The notes beneath the pieces were generated by a model. That model saw nothing but the letters and a program-made list of their open reading frames with translations, ran no database searches and was not told where the DNA came from. Shown in pieces: positions 1-8,920 of a stretch of DNA of 64,000 nt. A program made the translations under genes and the position numbers. The DNA is from Pseudomonadota bacterium. Lineage in GTDB: Bacteria > Pseudomonadota > Alphaproteobacteria > Rhizobiales > Rhizobiaceae. Each line of letters opens with the position of its first letter. Position 1 is the first letter of the stretch. Location: positions 1 to 64,000 of the forward strand of contig JAEWLS010000010.1 in assembly GCA_023457435.1 (NCBI GenBank), in the 5' to 3' direction.

Positions 1-335
<335 letters not shown>

Positions 336-399
336 TTCTCATTGCTCGTGCCCACTGTGGCATCGGCAGCCAGCTTCTCGATTAATGTGCGCTTCGTTG

Positions 400-515
400 A
401 CCTGGTGGTTATTGCGGGGTGGCTGCACCCGTTCCCATTCCGAACACGGCCGTGAAACGCCCCAGCGCCGATGGTACTTCGTCTCAAGACGCGGGAGAGT
501 AGGTCGCTGCCAGGT
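400..515 (+). rRNA. rrf: 5S ribosomal RNA
   Basis: About 115 nt bounded by complementary ends (CCTGGTGG at 401 and CCAGG near 514). It contains the conserved block CCGAACACGG, where loop B/C residues lie, and the 3' segment GAGAGTAGG. It sits about 65 bases after the 23S end and is followed by tRNA-fMet, the usual order at the end of alphaproteobacterial rRNA operons. Ends are uncertain by one or two bases. Confidence 0.95.
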
Positions 516-561
516 CTACAAAACGCACATGCTCCTCATTCACTACATGCACTGCCTTTGA

Positions 562-638
<77 letters not shown>

Positions 639-646
639 AATTCATC

Positions 647-673
647 AAGCCCGCCCTAACCGGCGGGCTTTTT
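647..673 (+). terminator. Rho-independent terminator of the rRNA operon
   Basis: A perfect 9-bp stem, AAGCCCGCC (647-655) with GGCGGGCTT (662-670), closes a 6-nt loop. The strand ends in five T residues (669-673). It lies 8 nt after the CCA of tRNA-fMet and ends the rRNA transcript. Confidence 0.92.
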
Positions 674-999
674 GCGTTTGCGAAGTAGTCGTCAGGAGAC
701 GGTGGAAGTCGTTCCACGAGCAGGGCGCTTGAAACTGACGCGGACTCCTGCCGCAGGGCTATGAGAATCTCCCGCGCGACGACCACATCCGCGCATACCA
801 TTACAGGCAGGTTCCAAGATGCTCGGGACTTCGGGCGGGCTTGCCGCATTAGCCCCGTCTCTGGGCCGAATGCGATAGCGTACGGGACGTCTGCCGGAGG
901 ACCAACGCGGTGGAAAAGCCGGGACGATACCCCCCGGCGAGGGATGCGCCTTGATCCCAAACAGGTTGGAGGCATGATGCGGCGTTTACGGAGGCGCCG
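674..999. other. Intergenic region with no supported gene
   Basis: This is the longest stretch without a convincing gene. Open frames exist on both strands, but they have no recognisable motif and no ribosome-binding site. The minus-strand one runs into the terminator and the initiator tRNA, so its C-terminus is translated tRNA. The last bases hold the Shine-Dalgarno sequence (ACGGAGG, 988-994) of the next gene. A promoter for that gene must lie here, but I cannot place -35/-10 boxes with confidence. Confidence 0.6.
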
Positions 1000-3690
1000 A
1001 TGAGCATTCGCAACCTCGAGCATGCAGTTCGCCCGAAGTCGGTCGCAGTGATCGGCGCATCTACCCGGGAAGGGTCCGTCGGGCGCGTCGTCATGACCAA
1101 CATCGTGCTGGGAGGGTTTGCTGGCGATATCTATCCGGTGAATCCAAAGTACGAGGAAGTGTCAGGCAGGCGCTGCTACAGAAGCGTCAGCGATCTGCCC
1201 ACGGCGCCAGACCTGGCGATCATCATGACGCCGCCGGCCACGGTGCCGGGGTTGATCGAAGTACTGGCGACAAAGGGAACACGCGCGGCCGTCGTCATCA
1301 CGGCCGGGCTGACCCGGGAAAACGGTCTGCGCCAACAGATGCTGGACGCGGCGCGGCCGCACCTCTTTCGCATCATCGGGCCGAACACGGTCGGACTTAT
1401 GCTGCCGCCGCTGAGGCTGAACGCCAGCTTCGCCCATATGGCGCCCGCGGCTGACGGCATTGCATTGCTTTCCCAATCTGGGGCCATAGCGACATCGCTC
1501 GTCGACTGGGCAGCCGAGCGCAACATCGGCTTCTCACACATCGTGTCCCTCGGCGACATGGCCGACGTCGACGTGGGCGACTGGCTGGACATGCTCGCGG
1601 GCGACGCCGTAACGCGCGCCGTCGTGATGTACCTGGAGTCCGTCCCCAATCCGCGCAAGTTCATGTCGGCGGCACGTGCGGCGGCACGCGCGAAGCCAGT
1701 GATTGCAATCAAGGCAGGCCGACACGCCCAGGCTGCCAAAGCCGCGGCGACCCACACGGGCGCCTTGTCGGGTGCCGACCGGGTGATCGATGCCGCCTTG
1801 CGCCGCGCCGGAATCCTGCGTGTCCAGGGCCTTGGCGAACTGTTCGACGCCGCCGAGATTACCGCGCGGTTTCCGCCCCTGGAACGCGCACGTGTCGGCA
1901 TCGTCACCAATGGCGGCGGCGCCGGCGTACTTGCCGTCGATAGGCTGGTCGACTGCGCGGGGGAACTGGCCGAGCTCAGCGCGGAGACGCTGGCGCAGCT
2001 CGATGCTGCGCTGCCTACGACCTGGTCGCGTGCCAACCCGGTGGATATTATCGGCGACGCGCCGCCGCAGCGCTATAGCGACGCGGCGCGGACCGTCGCC
2101 GACGACCCCGGCTGCGACGCCGTTCTTGTTCTGAACTGCCCGACCGGCCTGGCGTCGCCCCAGGACGCGGCTCGCGCGATCGCGGCGCTGACGGTCGACG
2201 GAAAGGCCAGCGGCAAACCGGTGCTGACCTGCTGGCTCGGCGAGCACACGGCACGCGAGGGCCGCCAGATCCTGCAGGCATCGGGCGTAGCGACGTTCGA
2301 CACGCCCGGCGACGCGGCGATGGGCGTGTCCTATCTCTCCCGATGGTCTGTGGCACAGCGCGCGCTGATGCGCGTTCCGTCTGCCAACGAAAGCACCGTT
2401 GCGCCATCTCGCGAGAAGGTGCTCGCGATCTTTCGTGCCGTCGCCGCGGAAGGGCGACGCATGCTTACGGAGCCCGAGGCAAAGGAAGCGATCGCGGCTT
2501 ACGGAATCCCAGTACCGGAGACGGTCGTCACCACCACCCCCGAAGCCACAGGCCGGGCAGCGGAACGTCTGCTCAAGTCGTCACAGAAGGTCGTGGTCAA
2601 GCTTCTGTCCCGGGATATCTCGCACAAATCCGACATCGGCGGCGTTGTGCTCAACATCGAGACACCGGTCGCCGCACAGGAGGCGGCCGGCGCGATCCTC
2701 GCGCGGGCAAAGGCTGCGCAGCCTACGGCGCGCATCGATGGGCTGGCCGTCCAGCCGATGGTGGTCCGCAAGCATGCGCACGAGCTGATCGTCGGCATGA
2801 ACCGCGACCCGATCTTCGGGCCTGCTCTCCTCTTCGGCGCGGGCGGCACCGCAGTCGAGGTCATGGACGACACCGCGATTGGCCTGCCGCCGCTCGACGA
2901 TGTCCTGGCAAGCGACCTCATCGATGCTACGCGGATCGGCAGGCTGCTTGCCGGCTACAGGGACCGAAAGCCTGCCGACCACAGCGCCATCATCGCCGCG
3001 CTCAATGCCGTCTCGCAGCTTGTCGTCGACTTTTCGTGCATCGTCGGACTCGACATCAATCCGCTGCTGGCCAACGAGGAAGGCCTGATTGCACTCGACG
3101 CCAGGATCGAAATCGATCCTGGCCAAGTCGAGGCGCCTGCTCCCAACGCCGCGCTGGCCATCCGGCCCTATCCGGCCGGCTGGCAGCGGGAATTCAGTGC
3201 CGAAGGACACGGATATCACCTGCGGCCGATTCGTCCGGCCGACATTGCGCTCTATCCGCCATTCCTTGAGCGGATTTCGACAGAGGATATCCAGTTGCGC
3301 TTTCTCGCGCCGCGCCGGAACTTTCCAGACGACATGCTCAAACGGCTGACGCAGCTCGACTATGACCGTGACATGGCGTTCGTCGCCATTGACGACGGGA
3401 ACGGGGAACTCGCGGGCATTGGGCGCCTGTCATTCGATCCAGACAAGACGATTGGCGAGTTTGCGCTCCTCGTCCGGTCGGACCTGCAAGGGCACGGAAT
3501 CGGGCGGGAACTTTTCCAGCAGATCATCGACTACGCGAAGGCAGAGGGCGTAGGACGGCTTGAAGGCTACATCCACAACGACAACCGCAAGATGCTGGCG
3601 CTCAGCGCCGAGCTCGGCTCCACGCTCGCGGCCTATCCCGCGGACCCGGCGCTGCGGCTCGCCACTCTCGATCTTTCCGGCGAAGGTTGA
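1000..3690 (+). CDS. Acyl-CoA synthetase (ADP-forming)-GNAT fusion, Pat/YfiQ-like
   Basis: An 896-aa protein combining an NDP-forming acyl-CoA synthetase with a lysine-acetyltransferase domain. In order: CoA-binding Rossmann domain (about 1-140), succinyl-CoA-ligase-like domains (about 150-460), ATP-grasp (about 490-710) and GNAT (about 735-890). This is the architecture of Pat/YfiQ protein acetyltransferases. The loop THTGALSG places His252 where ADP-forming acetyl-CoA synthetases carry their phosphohistidine, so the synthetase part may be active; that is inference. The ATG at 1000 follows ACGGAGG with good spacing. Likely roles are acylation control of enzymes such as acetyl-CoA synthetase, or acyl-CoA formation itself. 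It is monocistronic and convergent with galE. Confidence 0.88.
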   Translation: MSIRNLEHAVRPKSVAVIGASTREGSVGRVVMTNIVLGGFAGDIYPVNPKYEEVSGRRCYRSVSDLPTAPDLAIIMTPPATVPGLIEVLATKGTRAAVVITAGLTRENGLRQQMLDAARPHLFRIIGPNTVGLMLPPLRLNASFAHMAPAADGIALLSQSGAIATSLVDWAAERNIGFSHIVSLGDMADVDVGDWLDMLAGDAVTRAVVMYLESVPNPRKFMSAARAAARAKPVIAIKAGRHAQAAKAAATHTGALSGADRVIDAALRRAGILRVQGLGELFDAAEITARFPPLERARVGIVTNGGGAGVLAVDRLVDCAGELAELSAETLAQLDAALPTTWSRANPVDIIGDAPPQRYSDAARTVADDPGCDAVLVLNCPTGLASPQDAARAIAALTVDGKASGKPVLTCWLGEHTAREGRQILQASGVATFDTPGDAAMGVSYLSRWSVAQRALMRVPSANESTVAPSREKVLAIFRAVAAEGRRMLTEPEAKEAIAAYGIPVPETVVTTTPEATGRAAERLLKSSQKVVVKLLSRDISHKSDIGGVVLNIETPVAAQEAAGAILARAKAAQPTARIDGLAVQPMVVRKHAHELIVGMNRDPIFGPALLFGAGGTAVEVMDDTAIGLPPLDDVLASDLIDATRIGRLLAGYRDRKPADHSAIIAALNAVSQLVVDFSCIVGLDINPLLANEEGLIALDARIEIDPGQVEAPAPNAALAIRPYPAGWQREFSAEGHGYHLRPIRPADIALYPPFLERISTEDIQLRFLAPRRNFPDDMLKRLTQLDYDRDMAFVAIDDGNGELAGIGRLSFDPDKTIGEFALLVRSDLQGHGIGRELFQQIIDYAKAEGVGRLEGYIHNDNRKMLALSAELGSTLAAYPADPALRLATLDLSGEG

Positions 3691-3746
3691 CGCAGGGCAA
3701 CCCGGAGACAGCGCGGGAGCGACGCACCCCCCGCTCGCCGCCGATC

Positions 3747-4733
3747 CTAGGTATTGCGGCGCTTGAGCGCCTCCTCCCACGCGGCGGCGTGACGGACGAT
3801 TGTATCGAGACTGTCCAGCTTGGGCTGCCAGCCGAATTCCTGGCGCGCTCGCGTCGCGTCGGCGACCACGGCGACCGCGTCGCCGGGACGGCGCGGCGCG
3901 ATCCGTACCTCGAAATCGTTGCCGGTGACGCGCTTCACCGTGTCGATGACGTCCTTCACAGAGTAACCTCGGCCGTAGCCGCAGTTGGCGATCAGGCTTT
4001 CGCCGCCTGCGCGCAAACGCTGCAGCGCCAGATAGTGGGCGTCGGCCAGATCGCTGACATGGATGTAGTCGCGCACGCAGGTGCCATCGTGCGTGGGATA
4101 GTCGGTACCGAAGATCTCCATGTAGGGACGCTTGCCGGTAGCGGCTTCGGACGCGACCTTTATCAGATGCGTGGCGCCCTTGGTCGATTGACCGGTGCGC
4201 AGCCGCGGATCGGCGCCGGAGACGTTGAAGTAGCGGAGCGCCGTGTAGCGGAAATCGTGCGCCGCGGCAGTGTCGCGCAGCATGTGCTCCGTCATCAGCT
4301 TCGAGGTGCCGTAGGGCGATTCCGGCGCGGGCGGAGCGGCCTCCGTCACCGGCACCTTATCCGGCGTTCCGTAGACTGCAGCAGTCGACGAGAAGATGAA
4401 GTTGCGCACGCCGGTGCGCACGGCGCTCTCGAGCAGAGCGCGCGACTTCACCGTGTTGTTGAGATAGTAGCCGAGCGGATCGGAAACGCTCTCCGGCACG
4501 ACGATCGACCCGGCGAAGTGGATGATGGCATCGACGCCGCGGCGACGGATCGTTTCCTCGACCGTCGCCTGGTCGGCAATGTCGGCGACGACGAGTTCGG
4601 CCTCCGCCGGCACCGCCCAGTCGAAGCCGGTCGACAGCCGATCGACGACGACCACGTCCTCGCCGGCGTCCAGCAGACGCCAGACCATGTGGCTGCCGAT
4701 ATAGCCGGCACCGCCCGTAACAAGAACCGTCAT
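3747..4733 (-). CDS. galE: UDP-glucose 4-epimerase
   Basis: 328 aa, the normal length for GalE, which interconverts UDP-glucose and UDP-galactose for the Leloir pathway and for surface polysaccharide precursors. Seen in the sequence: the NAD-binding motif TGGAGYIGS at the N-terminus, the catalytic serine region SSTAAVYG, and the YxxxK pair in SPYGTSK. An extended-SDR C-terminal region containing RYFNVSGA follows. The ATG is preceded by GAGGAAA on the minus strand. It stands alone between two plus-strand genes; no polysaccharide cluster surrounds it. Confidence 0.95.
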   Translation of the reverse strand: MTVLVTGGAGYIGSHMVWRLLDAGEDVVVVDRLSTGFDWAVPAEAELVVADIADQATVEETIRRRGVDAIIHFAGSIVVPESVSDPLGYYLNNTVKSRALLESAVRTGVRNFIFSSTAAVYGTPDKVPVTEAAPPAPESPYGTSKLMTEHMLRDTAAAHDFRYTALRYFNVSGADPRLRTGQSTKGATHLIKVASEAATGKRPYMEIFGTDYPTHDGTCVRDYIHVSDLADAHYLALQRLRAGGESLIANCGYGRGYSVKDVIDTVKRVTGNDFEVRIAPRRPGDAVAVVADATRARQEFGWQPKLDSLDTIVRHAAAWEEALKRRNT

Positions 4734-4876
4734 CGCGTGTTTCCTCGCAGGCGCCGCCCCGCCATCTTTCTGATACAGCCGGGCTGTTACCGATTTCCTA
4801 TTGGATTTTGAAGACGCCGCGCGATTCGGATGGCATGATGCCAGCTCGCGCGGTGCGCGATTGGGGGTTATCTAAA

Positions 4877-6067
4877 ATGAGTGACACATTCACTGTGACC
4901 ACGCGAAAGTCGTGGCTCAGCCGGATCGGCTCGTCCGTCGGCGGCGTCGTGATCGGCCTCATCCTGGTGGTCGTTGGCGTCGTGCTCCTGTTCTGGAACG
5001 AGGGCCGCGCCGTGCAGACGGCGCAGTCTCTCGCGGAAGGCAAGGGTATCGTGGTCTCGGTACCGAGCGCGACTGTCGACGCGGCCAATGAGGGCAAGCT
5101 CGTCCACACCAGCGGGGCGCTGGCGACCGACGAAACCCTGGCCGACAGCGGCTTCGGCATCAGCGCGACCGGCATCCGGCTTGTTCGCAAGTCCGAGATG
5201 TACCAGTGGGTCGAGAAGAGCGAGAGCAAGACCGAGACCAAGCTCGGCGGCGGCGAGGAGACGGTCACCACATACACCTACTCGCGCGAGTGGAGCGACC
5301 GTCCCATCAACTCCTCGGAGTTCAAGCAGCCCGACGGCCACCGCAACCCGGAGATGGCGTACCGAGGCGACCGCTTCCAGGTGAAGCAGGCCTCGCTCGG
5401 CGCCTATCGCCTGACCGGCGACGCACTCGACCGCATCGGCGGAGCGCAGACTTTGGCGATCACCGGCGACAAGCTCGACGCGATCAAGGCCGCCGCAGGG
5501 AACACTGCCAGGCCGCTCAGCATCGTCGACGGCAAGATCTACATGGCCTTCAACGCCAGCTCCCCGTCGGTGGGCGACCAGCGCATCTCCTACGAACTGG
5601 TGCCGCTCGGCGACATCAGCGTCATCGGCAAGCAGGCCGGCAACGGCTTTGTGGCCTACCAGACCGAGGCTGGCGACACGCTGCTGATGGTCGATCGCGG
5701 CACGGTGTCATCCGATCAAATGCTCGCTGACGCCGAGGCGGCCAACACCGTGCTGACCTGGATCCTGCGCCTGGTTGGCCTCGTCGTGCTCGTCATCGCC
5801 TTCGCATTGCTGTTCGCACCACTCGGCGTCATCGGCGACGCAATCCCGTTCGTCGGCCGATTGGTCCGCATGGGCACCGGCGTGCTCGGCTTCGCGCTGG
5901 CCGTCCTTGTCGGCTCGGTGACGATCGGCATCGCCTGGTTCTGGTACAGACCCCTGCTCGCGCTGATCATCATCGCGGTCGGCATCGCCATCGTCGCAGC
6001 CGTGGTGTTCCTCGGCCGCAAGCGCGGCGCGCCGCCGGCGCCTTCGGCGACCGCGCAGGCGGCGTAA
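4877..6067 (+). CDS. TMEM43-family membrane protein
   Basis: 396 aa. A transmembrane helix at residues 20-40 is followed by a long polar domain (about 45-290) and a hydrophobic C-terminus with several predicted membrane segments (about 295-385). The start at 4877 is chosen because family members begin just before the first helix. An in-frame ATG at 4808 would add 23 residues of poor quality. TMEM43 proteins occur in animals, where the family member LUMA is a nuclear-envelope protein, and in many bacteria, where the function is unknown. Monocistronic; a strong hairpin follows at 6084-6115. Confidence 0.8.
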   Translation: MSDTFTVTTRKSWLSRIGSSVGGVVIGLILVVVGVVLLFWNEGRAVQTAQSLAEGKGIVVSVPSATVDAANEGKLVHTSGALATDETLADSGFGISATGIRLVRKSEMYQWVEKSESKTETKLGGGEETVTTYTYSREWSDRPINSSEFKQPDGHRNPEMAYRGDRFQVKQASLGAYRLTGDALDRIGGAQTLAITGDKLDAIKAAAGNTARPLSIVDGKIYMAFNASSPSVGDQRISYELVPLGDISVIGKQAGNGFVAYQTEAGDTLLMVDRGTVSSDQMLADAEAANTVLTWILRLVGLVVLVIAFALLFAPLGVIGDAIPFVGRLVRMGTGVLGFALAVLVGSVTIGIAWFWYRPLLALIIIAVGIAIVAAVVFLGRKRGAPPAPSATAQAA

Positions 6068-6083
6068 GCATACTGGACCTTCT

Positions 6084-6115
6084 TCGGCGCAGCGGCTAAA
6101 CGGTCGCTGCGCCGA
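6084..6115 (+). terminator. Terminator-like hairpin after the TMEM43 gene
   Basis: A perfect 11-bp GC-rich inverted repeat, TCGGCGCAGCG (6084-6094) and CGCTGCGCCGA (6105-6115), has a 10-nt loop. It lies 16 nt after the stop codon and 21 nt before tRNA-Gln. There is no T-run after it, so it is not a textbook terminator. It may stabilise the mRNA 3' end or act with Rho. Confidence 0.5.
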
Positions 6116-6136
6116 GAGCGCATTGCGGCAACGCGT

Positions 6137-6211
6137 TGGGGCGTCGCCAAGCGGTAAGGCAGCGGTTTTTGGTACCGCCATTCCCAGGTTCGAATCCTGG
6201 CGCCCCAGCCA
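6137..6211 (+). tRNA. tRNA-Gln (anticodon UUG), CCA encoded
   Basis: A 75-nt cloverleaf. The acceptor stem TGGGGCG pairs with CGCCCCA, the anticodon stem GCGGT pairs with ACCGC around the loop TTTTGGT (anticodon TTG), the T arm CCAGGTTCGAATCCTGG is intact, and CCA is encoded. It is a single-copy tRNA between the TMEM43 gene and the convergent phosphofructokinase. Confidence 0.97.
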
Positions 6212-6225
6212 CCGACCTTACGGCA

Positions 6226-7392
6226 TCAGACGAACGGCCTGGCCGGGTCGAAGCGGCGCGGCAGGAGTCGCTCGAGATAGGCGAGCCCGCTCGGCGCGAG
6301 GCAGTTCTCCTCGGCCATCAGGAAGTCGTCCGGCATGTGCCGCGTCTTGCCTGCGACCGCAGTGAGGGGAACCAGCGCGGGAATCATGCGGTCGTCGTCC
6401 ATGGTGACCGCGACGGAGCCGCCGCCGCTGGCGATCGCCTCGACTGCGTATTCGCCGCAGCGGAAAGCTTCGCGCTGGTCGACCGCGCTGATCATGGAGA
6501 TGGCGCCGCGCGGCATGTAGCCCAGCGTGTCGACGCGGGCGCGCTTGCCGGGCAACCCTTCGGAAAGCATGCGCTCGACCGCCTGCCCGAGATCGCCGCC
6601 GGACAGGCGGATGTTGCCATGTGCGTCGCGTTCGAGCATTTCGTTCGGTACAAGGCTCTCGACCAGCGGCCGGCCGTAAGTGTCGCAGACGCCCTCGGAC
6701 ATCGCGACGATGCAGCGGCCATGCCGGTCCATCGCGGCGCGGACATCCTCGACGAAGCGGTCGCGCGTAAACGGGCGCTCGGGGACGTAGACGAGATGCG
6801 GGCCGGCGTCCTCGTCCAGGCGCCAGGTGGCCGCGGCGGCCGTCAGGAAACCGGCATGCCGGCCCATGACGATGCCGACATAGATGCCGGGGAGGGCGCG
6901 GAAGTCGAGATCGACCGACAGGAACGCCGCGGCGACGAACTCCCCGGCGGAGATGAAGCCGGGCGTGTGGTCGTTCTCCTCGAGGTCGTTGTCGATCGTC
7001 TTGGGCGCGTGGACCATGGCGATCGAGCCGCCGGCAGCTTCGGCGAGGATCGCCTGGGTGCCGGCTGTATCGTTGCCGCCAATATAGATGAAGGCGTCGG
7101 CACCGGCGCGCTTGAGGCCGGCGAGGATCTTCTCGCAGTACGCCGCGTCGGGCTTGTCGCGGGTCGAGCCCAGTGCCGCGCTCGGCGTCGACGCTATGCG
7201 CAGCAGCTCGCGCTCGGGCAATGCAGACAGGTCCACGAACCTGTCGTCGCGGATTCCGCGGACACCGTGCAACGCGCCGAGGACGCGCGTCTGTGGATCG
7301 CGGCGGCGCGCTTCGACGACCGCACCGACCATCGTCTGGTTGATCACGGCCGTCGGGCCGCCGCCTTGAGCGATGACGATCGTGCCGGCCAC
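6226..7392 (-). CDS. pfp: 6-phosphofructokinase, probably PPi-dependent
   Basis: 388 aa. It phosphorylates fructose 6-phosphate at C1. Two diagnostic positions point to pyrophosphate as donor. The loop reads GGNDT, with Asp where ATP enzymes have Gly (GGDGS), and PKTIDND has Lys where ATP enzymes have Gly. MGRHAGF, a substrate-binding motif of the family, is present. Translation starts at GTG (7392) behind AAGGAG. Many rhizobia lack ATP-PFK and rely on Entner-Doudoroff glycolysis, so a reversible PPi enzyme would link triose and pentose metabolism. The neighbouring xylBA genes fit that role, but this is inference. Donor specificity is from residues only. Confidence 0.88.
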   Translation of the reverse strand: MAGTIVIAQGGGPTAVINQTMVGAVVEARRRDPQTRVLGALHGVRGIRDDRFVDLSALPERELLRIASTPSAALGSTRDKPDAAYCEKILAGLKRAGADAFIYIGGNDTAGTQAILAEAAGGSIAMVHAPKTIDNDLEENDHTPGFISAGEFVAAAFLSVDLDFRALPGIYVGIVMGRHAGFLTAAAATWRLDEDAGPHLVYVPERPFTRDRFVEDVRAAMDRHGRCIVAMSEGVCDTYGRPLVESLVPNEMLERDAHGNIRLSGGDLGQAVERMLSEGLPGKRARVDTLGYMPRGAISMISAVDQREAFRCGEYAVEAIASGGGSVAVTMDDDRMIPALVPLTAVAGKTRHMPDDFLMAEENCLAPSGLAYLERLLPRRFDPARPFV

Positions 7393-7504
7393 GAAGCCTC
7401 TCCTTCTGACACTTCAATCGGTTCAATCGTAGTCATAGGCCTTACATGGGAACATGCAACCGTCGCGTCCTTGCGTCCGCGCCCGGCGCAGCTAGGTTTG
7501 GCCC

Positions 7505-8821
7505 ATGAAGCAGGACATACACGGGCTCGCCGTCTCGGGCGCGAGCGGAGCGAGCATCGAAAAGTTCGAGGCAGCCCAGCACATGCTGCGCTGCTTCCGC
7601 GGCGATCCGCTGGCTGCCATCGACGCTGCCATTGTCGCGGATCCCGGCTTCGTGATGGGTCACGTGTTCAAGGGCTACCTGTTCGCCCTTTCGACCGAAG
7701 CCGCTGCCATGCCGGTGGCACGCGCCGCCCATGAAGCCGCCGCGCGGCTTCCCGCCACGGCGCGCGAAGCCGGGCATGTCGCGGCCCTGGGCGCGCTGGT
7801 TTCCGGTCGCTGGCACCAAGCGGGCAAGCTGCTCGAGGATCTCGCGATCGACCATCCCCGCGATGCGCTGGCCCTGCAGGCCGGGCACCAGATCGACTTC
7901 TTCACGGGCAACTCACGCATGCTGCGCGACCGCATCGCCCGTGCCTTGCCGTCGTGGAGTGCCGATGCGCCCGGCTACCACGCGCTGCTCGGCATGCATG
8001 CGTTCGGGCTCGAGGAAACCGGCGACTACGTGCGCGCCGAACGAGCCGGGCGCCGGGCCATCGAGCTCGAGCGCCACGATGGCTGGGCCCAACACGCGGT
8101 CGCCCACGTGATGGAAATGCAGGCGCGCCAACGCGACGGCATCGCCTGGATGCGAGCGGACACGCCGTCGTGGAGCGAGGAAAGCTTCCTCCAGGTGCAC
8201 AATTGGTGGCACCTGGCTCTGTTTCACTACGAGCTTGGCGAGATCGACGAGGTGTTCGCGCTGCTCGACGGACCGATCATGAGCGGCAAGTCGACCGTTG
8301 CGCTGAACATGGTGGACGCTTCCGCGCTCCTTTGGCGGCTGCATCTAGGCGGCATCGACGACAGCGGGCGCTGGGCACGGCTCGCCGACTTGTGGGAAAA
8401 GCAGAACCCATCGACCTACGCATTCAATGCCGCGCATGCGATGATGGCGTTCGCAGGCGCCGGAAGGACACGCGCCGCCGCCGCCCTCGTCGAGGCGCAG
8501 AAGGCGGCCATGGACTGCGACGGCGACAACGCGGCCTTCACGCGCGATGTCGGATATCCCGTCGCCAAGGCCATCCTGGCATTCGTCGACGGGAACTACG
8601 CGGAGACCGTCGACCTGTTGCGCCCCATCCGCCACCTGTCGCACCGCTTCGGCGGGAGCCACGCCCAGCGCGACGTGATCGACCTGACGCTGATCGAGGC
8701 GGCATTGCGAACCGGCAACGCGGCACTTGCCCGGGCCATGACGGCGGAGCGCGCGGATCATCGGCCGGAAAGCCCGCTGTCGCAGCTGTTCGTCAAGCGC
8801 GCGATCGCCCTCGGCACCTGA
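7505..8821 (+). CDS. Tetratricopeptide-repeat protein, TTC38-like
   Basis: 438 aa, soluble, alpha-helical with weak TPR-type repeats throughout. Overall it looks like the TTC38 family found in bacteria and animals, whose biochemical role is unknown. Visible hallmarks are repeated alanine-rich helix pairs and histidine/tryptophan-rich segments (HNWWHLALFHYELG, about 234-247). No signal peptide or membrane segment is seen. The ATG at 7505 has only a weak ribosome-binding site. It diverges from the phosphofructokinase gene and lies 99 bases before xylB, so it could share a promoter with the xylose genes. Confidence 0.75.
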   Translation: MKQDIHGLAVSGASGASIEKFEAAQHMLRCFRGDPLAAIDAAIVADPGFVMGHVFKGYLFALSTEAAAMPVARAAHEAAARLPATAREAGHVAALGALVSGRWHQAGKLLEDLAIDHPRDALALQAGHQIDFFTGNSRMLRDRIARALPSWSADAPGYHALLGMHAFGLEETGDYVRAERAGRRAIELERHDGWAQHAVAHVMEMQARQRDGIAWMRADTPSWSEESFLQVHNWWHLALFHYELGEIDEVFALLDGPIMSGKSTVALNMVDASALLWRLHLGGIDDSGRWARLADLWEKQNPSTYAFNAAHAMMAFAGAGRTRAAAALVEAQKAAMDCDGDNAAFTRDVGYPVAKAILAFVDGNYAETVDLLRPIRHLSHRFGGSHAQRDVIDLTLIEAALRTGNAALARAMTAERADHRPESPLSQLFVKRAIALGT

Positions 8822-8920
8822 CCAGTATTTATTGCGAGCACCGAAAAAATTGCGGTGGCCTCGCGTTTTCTTTCTGCTATGGATTCCCCCCAACGGCGCC
8901 GGAGCGTGCCGGGAGGAGAC

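Noticed and set aside
761..1003. An 80-codon plus-strand open frame just before the acyl-CoA synthetase fusion
   Set aside because: Arginine-rich, no recognisable motif, and it overlaps the well-supported start at 1000.
6136..7734. A 532-codon plus-strand open frame opposite the phosphofructokinase
   Set aside because: It runs antisense to a well-conserved gene and starts in tRNA-Gln; a long GC-rich shadow frame.
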